Of a stretch of DNA of 64,000 bases, positions 1 to 13,700 are shown piece by piece. The position numbers and the translations under genes were made by a program. This stretch comes from Triops longicaudatus (lineage: Eukaryota; Arthropoda; Branchiopoda; Notostraca; Triopsidae), in NCBI GenBank assembly GCA_022885665.1, contig JAGQDJ010000092.1, positions 154,341 to 218,340 on the forward strand, written 5' to 3'. A model generated the notes under the pieces. The model worked only from the letters and a program-made list of their open reading frames with translations. It was not told the origin of the DNA and did not search any database. Positions within the stretch are counted from its first letter, which is position 1. Each line of letters opens with the position of its first letter.

Positions 1-1209
1 TTTTATTAATGTTAAGGAGGCCCGCATTACACGACCTATATCAAATTTTAGAAGAACGTTAAAAACTAAAAAGATGCTGTTAAATGGGAATATTTTGAAC
101 GAAAAAGCGAACTTTTTCTCTATTTAGGCAAGTTTTTTAATAAGAACAAAACGATAAACTTTGTCTCTGTGGAGTGTGTGCAGAATAGAATAAGCTACCG
201 AGTTTTTGCTTCCGTGGTGACATGTGTGAACATTTTATTCTTACAGTCCGCGTTCAAAGTTACACCACACAGGCATAAGTTTGAGCACGGAAAAGAAATG
301 ACACGAAAGAAATTTAGAAATAACATTTTTTGCAGATAATTTTTTCTTGGTATTGCTAACGTTGATCAGCTGCACATCCTTTACCTTTTCTTTTAGACAA
401 GATGACTTCTGTTATTGTAGGGAAAAAAATACCAATAAAGAGAGACCGGCATAAGTAGTGGAAATTAAGCTTTATTTTTTTTATTGTTCTCATGTCTTAA
501 TTCGTAAGATTTTACTACTACTTTCATCTTGTCTGTCCACAGTATGTTCGACTTTGAAAGTAATTTCTGAGTTAAGCTTTCGCGACCTTTTCCGTCAAAA
601 AATCGCGACACGCTCCTTTTCAAAAACCAGTAAGTAATAATATGAGAAAAGGGATAGACTTTTCTTTGTAGCTTTGAGGACAGAATTTTCCTTGGGGTAT
701 ATGGTTAGGGCTTTATCTCGATTTAAATGACGTAAAGTTGGTCTTTGTGAAAAACAAGAGCTTCTGTCGTTCCTTTTCTGGTGAAAATTCGAAAATGCTT
801 AAATGTCCCGAAAAATACCCCATTTTCAACCCCCTTTTGCCACGAAATGTTTCAAAAGGAACAATTCTTTTTGGTACCGTACAAAAGACAGTAATAACTG
901 AAGTTGAAGAAATCTAGTTTTTTTTTGTTTTTTTTTTGCTTTGTGCTGAATAGCAGTAGATGGCCTAATCTTTCTCCTAATGAGTTCAGAGTTTTACCAC
1001 ATGTGCCCAAAATAACCCAGTTGACGGAATAAAATTAAAGTATACTCAAGTTTAAAATAAATAAAAATATAATAAAAAATAACAATAAGCGCTACTAGCG
1101 GGGAAGTTAAAACAAACGCTTTTAGACTTTCAGTACATTGCATTAAAGATCAGCACGGATCTAAGATTTGGTAGAAATTTTGGGCACCCAACATGCAAAT
1201 GAAGTTTGA
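1..1209. other. AT-rich noncoding stretch, no gene seen
   Basis: I find no coding pattern, RNA gene or clear repeat on either strand here. The stretch is AT-rich with short T runs (for example near 918-940). Confidence 0.5.
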
Positions 1210-1964
1210 AAACCTGACACGAAAACAACTGTACAAAGGAGAGCCGAAAACGATAAGAATTCGCCACGGCGACTTAGTTCGCCTAAAAACCCGAACAAAC
1301 AAATAGAAGGACTATACAAAGAAATAGAGCTAGAACTGCAGAAGCTAGGTTTTCATCATTTTGCTTCGCAAGTAAAGAAAAAGTTGCGTGGTTTGAAGGC
1401 AAAGCACCGAAAATGGTTTGTACAACATAAGCGGAGCTGGAGACTTGAAGGTGAAGCAATCTTTTCCTTTCTATTACGCAATCGAGAAGACGGCCCAGAA
1501 AACATTACAATATAACAGACAGCTTAAATCTCAAAGTCTACGGCGTTGCTGGAGAAGAAGCCAGCACTGAAGAAAGTATTTCACAAGATGACCAGAGCTG
1601 CAATTCGTTAGACGGCAGTCCTACACATACTGACGGTAAGTTACTATTTTCAACAGCGGAAATCTTAAAAAATTGTTTGGTAGATTCTGTAGATGCAACG
1701 GGACCGTCCTCCAAAGGGAGGGTAGGGATACTAATTCATACGGTAGCTTCGATGGCGGCGAAATTCCTTGAGCGCGAAGAAGCATTGTTTCGACAGAAGC
1801 GCAACGTGTTAGAGTTAGAGTTAGACTAAGTATATGATGAGAAACGAGAAGACGACATTGAGTTGTTCAAGCTGCTGCAAGAGCGAATGAGACGCGATAG
1901 TGAAAGACAAGACAGTCGTCTTAGTTTGGTGGAAGTTTTCCTGGGATCGGCTTCACAGGAATGA
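1210..1964 (+). pseudogene. Trihelix (Myb/SANT-like) DNA-binding gene, damaged
   Basis: Three segments read as one protein. Segment 1 (1210-1512) encodes a Myb/SANT-like trihelix domain, with YKEIELELQKLGF followed by a K/R-rich helix (KKKLRGLKAKHRKW). It ends in TAA at 1513-1515. One frame over, an acidic Ser/Thr-rich linker runs to a GTAAGT donor after 1635. A 48-bp intron (1636-1683) joins in the correct phase to a third segment containing ASMAAKFLEREEAL and ending with the coiled, charged tail LFKLLQERMRRDSE and a TGA at 1962-1964. Lesions: a frameshift near an A4 run at about 1500, an in-frame TAA at 1827-1829, and no convincing start codon. Trihelix proteins bind DNA and many are carried by or derived from PIF/Harbinger transposons; no transposase was recognised next to it. 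A transposon-derived relic is the best reading, a real gene with base errors the alternative. Confidence 0.6.
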
Positions 1965-2570
1965 GTGTTGTGTATCGCCAATCACAAACATGGACCTGAT
2001 TCCATAACAATGAATAAAGTTTATTCCTTCAGTTTCCTGGGTTTCAGTCTCCACCAGCTGCCGCGTGAATCCCTTCATCTTCGTAACAGGCAATCGAATG
2101 TTTTTTTCTTGTGTGACATACAATATTACAATTGCCCAAAAAATACTGAACAATTTACATAACACAGCAGGCAACGTAGATTTGCGTAACCGTTTGCTCT
2201 ATTCGTATTTTTGTCACCAAATTCACATCGAACACATTTTGGTGAGCATTTCTTTGTTGATTTTGACTTGCGTCGTGGGCAATCCACAAGGTGTGAGGAA
2301 ATGCTCACAATGTCCGGGCTGTTACTTGAAACGCTCATCGGTGTTACTCTGTCCGCTGGAGCACATTTTCAGGGCTCAACAGTGCCTATATGTGCCGGTG
2401 CCATTTGAGCACGCTGCCTTCTATCTTATTTTCAGGATCAACTTTATTTGTTGATATACGGCGTACTAACAACAAAGAAATAATTGGTCTAATACCAATA
2501 GGTGGGAACAGAATATGTAGCCAAATCGCGTGCATAATTGTTATAAAACGCTTAAACAACTTCGAAACGA

Positions 2571-2609
2571 AATTCAGAACTAAAATTCAGAACTAAAATT
2601 CAGAACTAA
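2571..2609. repeat. 13-bp tandem repeat, 3 copies
   Basis: The unit AATTCAGAACTAA occurs three times in a row without mismatch. No gene overlaps it. Confidence 0.9.
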
Positions 2610-5600
2610 AACAAAACGTCAACCAGCTTTTTTCGTCAGGTGAGTCAAATCGTTTTAGAAACGTTCTTCGTCAAGCATTCCAATTAAGTGTATCCCAGCT
2701 TCTTCATCTTCTTGGCTTCTGCATTCTGTGTCTATAAACGGAAAGAAGGCTTAAAGCGTGAAATTACGTTGCGCATAGGTGAGAAACCTTCTCCTGGAGT
2801 TTTAGAAGGTTTTTCAAAAGCCAAGCTGTCAAATAAAATCGTGCCCCGCAAATTGAATTCTTTTAGGCTCACATGTCTGACTAATTGGAAAGTTGGATTG
2901 TGAAAGGCCCCGGTTCAGTTTTAAGCTGCTTGCGAGTCAGCGAGCAATGCGTGAAAAAAAAAAACGAAATGAGACGCACAACATTCTGAAAACGCGTTAG
3001 GGCGGGACATAAAACGCGAAGTCCATTAATTGAGGCGCTTGGCCCCTTTCATTGAGAAATGTTCGTATTCATCAACTAAGTACCGACCAGAAGGAGATAA
3101 ATGAAATGCAAGCTGCGTAAGAGTGACTTTACTTGTTCCCTTTCATTTAATGACTTGGTAATCATCTACAGCAACAACTTCCTTGTCGCTCGCCCACCTT
3201 TTTTTTCTTTTTTCTTGTTCCTCCATAACCTGACGCGCAACCGAGAAGGCCAGTGTGTATGCAAATGAGCTGATTCTCATGATTTCTTTTCCTTTTGCGT
3301 GATGTATACTTATAAGAGTCCGAAACGAACTAGTTTTTTCGTAGGCTTTATTCTTTAAATTATATGGAAATCTTGAAGGTATTTTTTCCATTAAAAGAAA
3401 AAAAAGCGAGTTGTCGACGATTGCACAAAAAAATATTCCTTCTAGCGTTTGTCAGATTTTGTTTATACCTCTGACGCAGTCCAAGGTCTCTATTTGTCGT
3501 TGAATAGTTTGATGATATTTTACCTTTTCAGCATTTCATGAGAATCTAAGAGTTTATCCAGCATTCTCAGTTATCTTGCACAACCTTGAATGTTTGAGAG
3601 AGTTAATGTGTTTTTTTTAAAGTGGTGCATATTCTAACAATGAGGAAATTAGATGTGGTAATAACTTTTTGCATGTTCCAGCATTTCGAGAATAATTGCG
3701 TTTTGAGAAACTCTAGAGTACCTTTGAAAATGTAGAAAATCTCTCGGCAACTTGTAACAAATAAAAAAGCTTTCTTTTCGCCGATTACGGAGATGAAGTT
3801 TTATATCCTTTCGTCATTTTGATTGGTAGGGACCACCCCGAACCATGCTTTGTCTTGTACGTGGGCGTCAAATGTCAAATGGCCTTTCAAGTCTTGTGGA
3901 TTTTCACAGCGAGTAATTGACATGCCTTTGGATTTTAACACACTAATAAAATGTCTTGACATGAAAATACATACGTTTGATAGACGCTGACTTGTTTTCC
4001 AGCGACTTTTCTCTTTCGGTAAAATTATTTTCGACGTCCGCGTTCTAATGGTTCTGTATTGTTTGAATGACGACTTTACAAACCTGTTTTTGGTACGCCT
4101 CTGGGGGGTAAGTACTAAATAAGTGAACACGAAAACAATTGTGCGTGTGGCACGACGTGTCCATATGTGTTAGGCTAAACATTATTACTTGAGTAAGCAT
4201 TGTTAAAGTGGGGGTTTTAAAAACAGCTGAGTCTTGTTAAGGGTAAAAGTCTCGAAAGAACTTTGAAGAATCTTTAACTACTGGTTTTAATGGTTGTAAC
4301 GGCGGCTTAATTTGTTCATGTGTCCTAGAAGAAAAAAATGGGTGAGGGCAAGAAAAAAAGGTAACGAACCGGCTTGTCTTTTGGATTTCTCCTCCTACAA
4401 GTCAATTTACAGAAACAGAAAAGAAAAAAAGGGGAAACAGGGTTTACACACGGTGGTGGTTTCTTTTCATGGGTTCCGAGTACCGACATTCTTTGACTGG
4501 GGGGGGGGGGGACTGACAATGCAAATCTAGTGGAAGATCCCTTTACGGAACTTGATGGCTCCATTAAGTAAGTTTTCCAAGTGGGAACTATTGGTAGGTT
4601 AGACAGAGATGAAAGGTGAGAGGGGAATCTTTTCTTGGGGTTTGAGGGCTGACTCTTTCGTTTTCTTTGCACGAAGTGCCGTTGCCGTTTGCGATGGCAC
4701 TTTACAGTTTTGTTCAAGATAGGTAAAGCGAAGCCAACCTCCTGCCAAGCTCGTTTTCTTTGACCGGAACTGACACTGACCACTGACTTTTGCTATTCGG
4801 CAAAGAGCTCTTTTTTTTAGAATTACTTGAAGACAAGAGTCATCAGTTTCTTTTGGGTAGAAAACCGAAGAAAACTGAGAAACGTACCTTGAAAATCGAA
4901 GGCTGATAAACGGGCGAAATCACAGTCCAATACTTCAATGTCATTGACATGATTAGCTCTTCATTTTTTTTCAAAAGTAAATCGTTTTTGAATTTACAAA
5001 CCCAAAACATAAAACCTTGTTTCCAAATTAGAATGTTTTTTCTTGAATGACTATGCCTACCTCACAAATTATAATTGGAAGAAGTGGCACTGCGCAAAGC
5101 ACATGAATGATGGGAGACGCAGCTATTGTCACAAAAAAAAGTAAAAAAGTTAGGACATGCCAAGCATCCTAAGAAATCACAGAAATTCTGGCATCACCGT
5201 TCCATTAATGTATTGAAGACGACCAAACTCGAAATACGTAGATAAGATGAAAGGAAGGAGTAGCAAGTTTCTACGTCGTTTGATTAGCCACTCGAGAATG
5301 CCCATTGCAAAAGCTGATGCGGACATCTGGAAATTTCGACTTTCTCGACCCGATCTTTATTTTCATTAAAAGAGAAAAACGACACGGGAGTCCTTTTGCG
5401 GCAAAAGCTGAGTCAAACGTGTAAAAGCTTGTTCGTTTTTCTTTTTGGTTATTTATTTGAAAGCATTGAACAACCGAGAGCTCATGTCACTTGCAATGCC
5501 AAGTTATTTATGCAAGGTTTTTGCGTGTGCACACACACATGTATGTTTAAGCTTAAGAACTCAGCCTTCATAAGACCGTTTTCCTGGCTTGTTGGCAAGG

Positions 5601-6419
5601 ATTTTATGGGGCAAAACTCAGTATGGGCCTTCGTTGATCTCTCTCTCCTTCGCTCTTACAAACGCGGCGTCGTTATCCCCTCCACACTTCTGCAATGACA
5701 GTCGTCCTTCAGCTAATATTAGCTTGTAATTAACCTGCCTCTAAAGCTTCTTCGGTGGGTAGGCAAGGGGTTAGATATTTCACCCCACCCTAATAAAAAG
5801 CTATTCCCACCCCCAACTAGCTTTCTCGCCTCTTTTTACGACTATAGTCGTTCAGTAAAACATCCAAACAGAAATTTGCTTGTCTCCCTTAACAGAGTAT
5901 GGCATACTCGAGTCTCTTGAAGCAGCAATCATTTTCTTCTCCATAAAGCACAAATTCTTTTACTGCAAACAGTCAAACAAACGACTGTTTAGGAATCTTG
6001 AAACTAATCTCAAGCTCGTCGGGGTAACTCCCTTTGACTTTTCGTATAGTAGCAGCCAAGCCATAAGTATCTTTTTGCTTAAGTAGGGAAATGCAGTAAA
6101 TGGTGGCGTATGCTCAAGAAAGAAAGAAAAGGAAAAGTCAGTTTCTACCTGCGTAATGATTGTGTTTAGCTTTGTACGTGTTACCGAAAGACCTCCTATG
6201 GCTTCTTATTACTTCCGTGAAACTAAAGACTTATTTAAATTTCCCAACTGGCAAACGCAGGATTGGAGAAAACTTACAACTAGAAAATTGTAAGTAAAAA
6301 CTTCAAACGGTTGAAAAACTTCAGCCGTTCAAAAGGAATTTTCTATTCTATCACTCTTTTAGGTTCTTATCGTTTTGGAGCATTTTTTTTAACAAACTTG
6401 CATGAACTTAATCCTCAAT

Positions 6420-6825
6420 TGATCTTACCCAAATTAACCAAAAGTAAGCCGAACCTAACTTACTCAACCTAGTCCAATCTAACAAATTCTTATCTAACCA
6501 CAATCAATCTAACGAAATTGGAACTCATCTGAATAAACTTAACGTGGGCGGAATTAACTTAAGTAAACCGAAACTTAAATAGCATAGCAGAATCCACTCT
6601 ATAGTAAGTTCATAGATTCCCATATTGTCTTGACGACGTTTTCGGATTTAAAATGTTCATAAGCTTATAAAATTCTTTATAATGTGTTATTCAGTTAGTA
6701 CATTTTATATGATGCACCACGTTGCCTTTTGGGTTAAGTTAAGTGCAGTTAGGTTGGATTGCCTCAGTAAGGTCCCGCTTAATTAGGCTGGGTTAGATCA
6801 AGTTAAGTTCGGTAAGATTTTCACA
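6420..6825. repeat. Facing TTAGG-like pentamer arrays
   Basis: The left half (about 6420-6600) is full of CTAAC/CTTAA-type pentamers on the plus strand. The right half (about 6728-6825) carries the reverse complement (GGTTAAGTTAAG, GTTAGGTT). About 130 bp of unrelated sequence separates them. The arms could pair as an imperfect hairpin. Similar layouts occur near 15.1-15.6 kb and 37.2-37.8 kb. Confidence 0.6.
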
Positions 6826-9104
6826 TTAGTGACGCCGGAAACAAAAACAGGTGGGTAGAAATACTACAATGATAACAGTAGCTTGTGATGCAATTTAACC
6901 CCATATTTTACAAAAATGGTTATGTTTTTCACACAAAAAACTTACAAATTGCTACTCATTTACTTCAACTAAAGCTACGTAGGACAAAACTTTCGTCTAC
7001 AAAATTCAGAGGCGACACGCAAAAGGGCAACGAGGCGTATGTAAAAGAGAGGTTAACTTTTCCTGTCTCCTCAAATTTGCACAATCAATAACAATTAAAA
7101 ACCCGAGAAGTGTAGTAGGGTTATTTAAAACTAGAAACTAAGAAACTAAATAAGAGATTTAACATTTAAAGTTAAACTTGAAACTAAGAACATCAAGTCG
7201 CCTTACAGACTTCCATTGGACTGTGCAAAATGAACGACGAAATTAAATAGAAGTCACTTGTTCACTTTATTTGTTAACCACTTTTTTAGTAAATGGACCA
7301 CGGCAAGCATATACGATGGTTACTTTTAAAATTACATAGAACTCAAAATAATGCAGAAAAGAAACTGAAGGTAATTTTGCAACAATGAAAGTTCTCCTAG
7401 CTCCAGCTTGGCGACAGCAAGGAAGGGGAGCTTGCTGAATACTGTGGTAGTTTCCCGTGGAAGTGGAATTTGTGGCGAAAATCGAATGTTTTGTTCAGTG
7501 ACATAGCACACAGCGGTACAAACTTTCATTGTTGCACCCAATGCAGCGTGCATAGAAACAGGCTGGTTCCTAAGCTCAGTCTTCACCGGACGAGAAAGGA
7601 AGCACGAGAAAGAGCTAAAGTGCGCACCGTATCTAACGAACGCCACTTTGCCGCCAACACAAGCAGACTAGGAGCGTCACGTCACCCAGTCATCTCAATC
7701 GACTAGTTGACTTAGTGAAAGATGGGTTGTCATGAACCGTTGGTCGTGTTTCGAATCCAGGAGAAGAGATGTCTTCAGGCCTTGCTTTAACTTTTCTGTC
7801 AGACTTCCTTGAAAGACGGCTGAAATGTTGGCTTTTGATTCAGGAAGTTTTTAATATTAGCTCATTATTTGGTATTTATATTTAGTACAGGTTCTCAAGA
7901 TGCTGACATCAAACCGGCATATCTGGTTAAACTGAGATGAGCGACTACAGTCGCAACAACTTTTTGCAAGCTAATGTTGTTTCACATTCTCGTTTTTAGA
8001 GAAAAACTACTGCGAGAAAGAGGGTGTTTCGGTGATTCATTGATACATTACCAACACTTCATTGTTGTTCCTTCTAACGATACGTATGCTTCACTTAATT
8101 TCTTGAAATTTACCTCATACTCATAAGTTGTACAATCCATACGTGATTCTATTCCATTGGCATTCATTGTCGCGATATTCATTTTCGCTTGTTCCGTGTT
8201 CCGTCTCTTCGAACCCGATGATTTCGAGCAATCCAGAAGCAGCGAAGTCTGTCCGATAATTAGTCTCTACGTTTCATTACATTCATTATCAAATTATTTT
8301 TGACCGAGAACCTAGATTGCTATCAAGAAAAAAAGATAAATAAAACTATTCTTTGTTAGGACGTGCTGACAGAAATCCGTTTTCTCAAAAACACGTTTTT
8401 TTACTGCTACAGTAATGCACGTATTTTAATTGCTATGATACTTGCTTTGCTAAAGAAATACAGTTAAATAGTTTTTTGTCACCTAACAAAACATAAAGAG
8501 AAGTGCAACAAAATGGTCTCTAATTAAACATTGGCGTGTGGCGTGTTGATTAGGTTGTTTAAAACCCTTCCCCTAAGAAAAGATTCCAATTTTACCAACT
8601 TCCAGTTTATTTTCGCCCCGATACAGTACGGTTTTACAAGAACGGAAAGGGATGAATTTCCCTACTTTGAAATGCAAACGAGGGTTGGAGATAATGGAAA
8701 AAACTTGGTTACGTTTTTCTTTCTGATTTGGCAATCTTGACATCTGGTAAGCACGTGGCAGGGTACAGGAGAACAATGCTTTTTTGGCGAGAAAAACGGT
8801 CCAATAAGGAAGACTCGTATACTGCTCTATGGAAATCCGCGAAACAGTACCGTCAAAGAGTTGTCGGAAGAGGTAGTCAAAAAGAAGGGTATAATTCCTT
8901 TGGATTAATTTAAGATCACAACAAAGAAAAAAATGGAAATATTGCTGGACTAAAGTTTCTTTCACTTTTTATGTACATTTTACAAAGTCATAAATCTTTT
9001 TTATAATAATTAATAATTGTAATAAAAAAGAGCTCCGCTTTTTTTCAGTGGAAAATGGAAGCCTTTGGTGGATCCTTGATACTCATTTAATTTTTGGAAA
9101 TGTC

Positions 9105-10744
9105 TTAATGCCGGACCACCATCTTGAATTCCATTTCATCCAAACCCTTGCCACGGGTTTCGGGCACACACGTGAGCACAAACACGAGTCCAACGAAGGA
9201 AACCACGGCATAGAGCCAAAAGGCGCCATGCAGTCCCAAAGTCGCCTCGAAATCCACAAAAGTCTTAACGCTGACGAACGCACACGCGTAGCTGAAGGAT
9301 GTGGCGATGGCGCCACCTAGGCCACGGTACTCTAGCGGGAACAGTTCACTAATAAGTAACCAGGCAATGGGCCCCACGCCAATGGAAAACGCAATTGTGA
9401 AAATGATGACGCAAACCAATGGGATCCAGTCCACGTTCTCTGACACTGGAAGTACCGGTAAGACGCCACGTGGCGTCAGCAATGCCGCACTGCCGTCTAA
9501 AGCTATATTTCCGTGCCAGTATACAAAAGTACCGAAAGCCCCTAAAGCAATAGCCATGAAAAAGTTGCTGGCTACCAACAAAGGCAACCGTCCGATGGTG
9601 TCCACCAACAGACCGGAGGTGACGGCCCCGAAGAGCTGGAAGAAGCCCACAACAATGGCAGCAGCGTGGGGGTCCATGTCCTTGAACGTGGCCCGGAAGA
9701 TGGGCACTGCGTAAAAGCTGAACGCATGGGCGCCCGAGAGCCGTTGGAAGACCATGGTACCGCACGTAATGAGGATCGGCTTGTACAGACGGCGCTGATG
9801 GCAGATGGAGCGTTGGTTGGCACTGCGGGCTTGTTTTTCTTGCAGATTGGCTTGAATGGTCAGCAACTCTGTGCTGATGTCTACCTGCGCGCCACGTAGC
9901 CATTGAAGCGCGGCTGAGGCAGCTGACTCGCGCCCGCGCAAGAGCAGGTAACTGGGCGTTTCGGGTACGTACCACGCTGCGATGAAGAGCATAGCCGGTG
10001 CCGTGGCAGCTACCATCGCTAATCGTCGCCAATCCAAGTACGCTCCTAAGGTGAAGCTGACGAGGAGTCCGATATGACTAGCCGTTTTGGCCATAGCGCA
10101 GAGACCGCCACGTATCTCTGGCGCTGCGATCTCGGATATGTACACGTGCGTGACCAGGAGCACCAAGGCAGAGCAGAAGCCGCAGGCGAAGGCTGTAACA
10201 TACATCATGGCGACGCAGGACGCGAAGACGGTCAAGAGCCAGCAGCCGGCGAAAGGCAATGACACACTGAGTAACGTTCGTTTACGGCCGTAACGTATGA
10301 GAAACCCCCCCATCGGGCCGCCGAACAAGGCACCCAACAGCGATAAACTCGCGATCCAGGATCCTTCTTGCTGTGAGACACTGAAATTGTCCCATGTGGA
10401 GGAAGGGGCCAATACTGCTGCCGCGCCCGTCACATTACTCCAGGGTTTCTGCAAAGATGCCAATGCGGGAGAACTGTAACCTTTGCCCAAGCCAGACGCG
10501 AAAGGACCCAGCGAGACGGCCACTGCTGCCAAAACCTATGGGTGTCATAAGAAAATGAAGGCAAAAAAAGGATGAGTTACTACAATTTTTATTTTCTATT
10601 TTCTTGTAAGACGAGGTATGTCTTTTCTTCCTGGTTTGTAAGTCAAACGCATGTAACGAGCTGTCAAAGAGATGGTTTTGGCTCCCCTTCGAGACGCACA
10701 ATGAGAAGTGCACTTACGGGACTTTCGTTAAGGGTGTAGGGCAT
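9105..10744 (-). CDS. MFS sugar transporter, facilitated trehalose transporter (Tret1) type
   Basis: Two exons: 10744-10718 (nine codons, MPYTLNESP, then GTAAGT) and 10535-9105, joined in phase 0 across a 182-bp intron, giving 485 residues. About twelve hydrophobic segments fill the protein. Family motifs are present: the loop 2-3 signature GRKRT at about 92-96, PETPSYLLLRGR near residue 200 at the end of TM6 (the PESPRWL position), and PETRGKGLDE near residues 467-476 after TM12. Known of the family: plasma-membrane facilitative uptake or release of sugars such as trehalose or glucose; the exact substrate cannot be read from sequence. The large exon would open only with TTG, so the short upstream exon is needed to supply ATG; its phase, donor and the resulting N-terminus all fit. 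The 3' flank has ATTATAAA/AATTATT-rich sequence suitable for polyadenylation. Confidence 0.9.
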
Positions 10745-13700
10745 AGTGTACCATATAGGTGCGTTGGATATAGTTATGGAAATTAAAGTGGTAACCGGCG
10801 GGAAGTTTGCTATTACAGAGGGATTTATTCTTTGGAAAACATACGTATTGGCTATTTCAGTCGACGCTTAGAAGGTGAAGTAGGACTTAGTGGTAATAAA
10901 TGTACAAGAGGAACACTAATCATAGGAAATAGTGTGGAACAAGAAGAAGCTATACGAAAGGAAAATAAGTACAGCTAAAATAAAAAGTAAGAACGAAATA
11001 ACAAAGATAATAAAATACTGTAATATTAAAAGACATAAAATATAAAGTGAAATAAAAGTACTGAAATATTAAAGAACAGTAGAATGAAATATGTTAGAGA
11101 AACTCGAGTAAATATGACGTTGCAGTGTAAACAAAGTGATTTGTGTTCATTAGGCTGACACTTGTGTTTATAGCAACCATTTAATGGGTATATAAAAACT
11201 GTAGGAGTGCACTTTTATGTGTACGCTTGGTGTATTTAATCCGTTGCATTGTAAAGGTAAAACAGAATAAGAATAGTACTGTTCTGGACGTAGGACTTCT
11301 CGTACGACAACTTTTAAGCAAAAACTGAAAATGTTGAGCCCTACAATATCGAAGGTTCATTAAATGCGTTAAAATGCGCGTATCGAAATTCGATTAGCAA
11401 AGGAGGACTGCGCAAGAAAACAAGTAAAGACTGATTGTAAAAATTGTTTTAAAGAATAGTACAAACTGTTCCAAATTTCCTCCAAACTGGATTTCCTCTT
11501 ACCCGTAAGGCACAAAAATGTTTACGCTGAAAAACTTACAAGATAATAGTTATACTACACAAGTAAGGTTTAAAATAGCCTTAACGCTGTATACTTTGGC
11601 AGCCTAGTCTAATGACATGTAAAAAATATTTGTATGACTAAAAATCGTCATCATAGGAATCAACAATTGGCTTCGGCTTACATTAGTGAGGATTAATAAA
11701 AAGGTCTTAAAAATAGGATTATGCTGAGTGTACGTATATGTTCAGGATTTATTAATCTCGATTAAAATCAGTAATTTTTGTCAATATTTTAGACTAAATC
11801 TCTAGTTTATTGTTATTTCAAACACGCGACAATTTCTCGCGAATATAACAGGATTTTTAAGCACATGTGATTAAACCCATAACCAGTTAAATAATCCACG
11901 GATAAAACCACATTGACTGCACTTTCCATATGTAAAAACGACCTAAGAAAATGATCCAGTGCTTCCTATCCGACATTAGGCAACAATGAAAGCACCCGTT
12001 ACGAAAGCCTTGCTTTGCTTCACAGACTGTTCAAAAACACGTCGCTCACGCAAGTGTTTAGAATGTAGGGACGTTGGTTGATCCAGTTTTATTCAGGACT
12101 AATGCGCAATGCTCAATAGAAAGGAACCAACGCGAAGCTCCTATTCTAAATACACGATACTTCACGTGCGATGCGTCCCTAACCGTCACTATCGCTTTTT
12201 GTTTACCTAGATACTAAGCAGTTTCCGGGATGGGATGGGAACATTTACTGGTACTCAAGTGTCGTATACTGAGAGCAAGACGTGGCCTACGTAACAATGT
12301 AAGCTCGCAGTAGCACTAAACGGCACCTGGAACCATAGATTCACGAGCAATTCACTGTTACTCAAGTGCCGTGTGTTTAAAATAGGGCTTTCCCTCCGTT
12401 TTTTTACTATTACAAAAAGCACTTGAGTCTATGTGGCATGACATCAAGCATGTTTAAGCACGTGATTTGCCAGGCAACGGAAATGAATTTGACAGTTTAC
12501 CTTTGAAATGAATGTACTTAAAATATTTACTTGAAAAAGTTTGTTGCGTGCAATTTGAAAAGCGTTGCACATTTTCAGCTAAATTTACTGCTACTATTAA
12601 CTTTCAGGCGTTAGCCCAGATTGTTGCCTTTCAGTTTTATTTAAAAAAATGGTTCTTTGAACAGTTAACAATTAATATTATCGAAAAAATATGTGAATAC
12701 TGTTTTTCATAAATACTGAGAAGGCAAAAATAATTCTAATGGGTAACAGTTAAAACTAAAATAAATTCTTCATTTAGCAACGACCACTGGATAAGTTATT
12801 GCAGTTTTTCGAAATAAAGTTATTCCATATGTATTCTTGGTATAATGATTTCATGTCGATTAAGTTTCGAAAAAAGTGAACCTTGGCCAACTTATCTGAA
12901 AAGTTTTAAGCTATTTGACCTGGGGAAAACATAGTGTCCAAGAGACCTTAAATTTTCTTATTTTCGGGAAAATACCTCGCGTTTAAAACTCACATAATGA
13001 ATCACACCATCGCATTAAAATTTTACTTGAAAAAGAGGCCATCTAAACCGTAAATAAGGGTATCTAATGTTTTCATTGCTAACCACTGCGGCCTAACTTA
13101 AAGCAATAAATCTTAACCACTTTTATAACCTTGCTAAGGCTTACATAGACTTACGAAACTTGGACAACGACAGGTGAAGGGCTACTTTGGTCACTGGAAA
13201 AAAATACAAAAAGTTAATTTTTTCTGCACTTGGGAGATTTTTATAGAACCAACGACCGCCGTTTCACAAGCGTGCGTTTAAACGCAAACTTTCAATGTCT
13301 TATTTTCGTCGTTACGTAGGGCCTGATGCCAAATTACTTTTTCTTTTCTGTCACTTTTTGTTTTGTTTTGTAAGGGAAAACGGCTAACGGTCTTTTGCAA
13401 ACGCACACATTGACACGTTAAGGGAAGTAAAGCTTGAAATATTGTGGTTGATGTTGGACCGACTTTCGTTTGCCCTAAAAATAAATGTCTCTACTTTGTT
13501 TCTGTTTCCACGTGCGAAGCCTACGGCGTAAAATATGATTGTGACCTTGATTCCCTCCATTTTTTTTTAAGAAATTATATACTCCAAGCAAAAGCAAATT
13601 TATAACTTCTTCCCCAAGCTCCCGGACTTGTAATGTCTGTCATCTTAGCGCTAAAGAAAAATATTTACCTGAGCCATGTATTTGGGTTCCGTGGCTTGGA

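Larger units (their letters stand above)
1965..9104. other. Noncoding region between trihelix relic and sugar transporter
   Basis: Several open frames of 60-150 codons exist, but none has a recognisable domain, signal peptide or sensible splice context, and many overlap each other in opposite frames. The two supportable items are the 13-bp tandem repeat at 2571 and the pentamer arrays at 6420-6825, listed separately. A G run lies at 4500-4511. Confidence 0.5.

Noticed and set aside
4325..4783. 152-codon minus-strand ORF
   Set aside because: Low-complexity Lys/Pro/Phe composition over purine-rich DNA and a G run; no homology recognised.
7740..8230. TTCGAATCC and TTCGAACCC words considered as tRNA T-arms
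   Set aside because: No cloverleaf or acceptor stem can be built around either site.
9301..9714. Plus-strand 137-codon ORF and other frames over 9.1-10.5 kb
   Set aside because: Antisense or out-of-frame shadows of the GC-rich sugar transporter exon.
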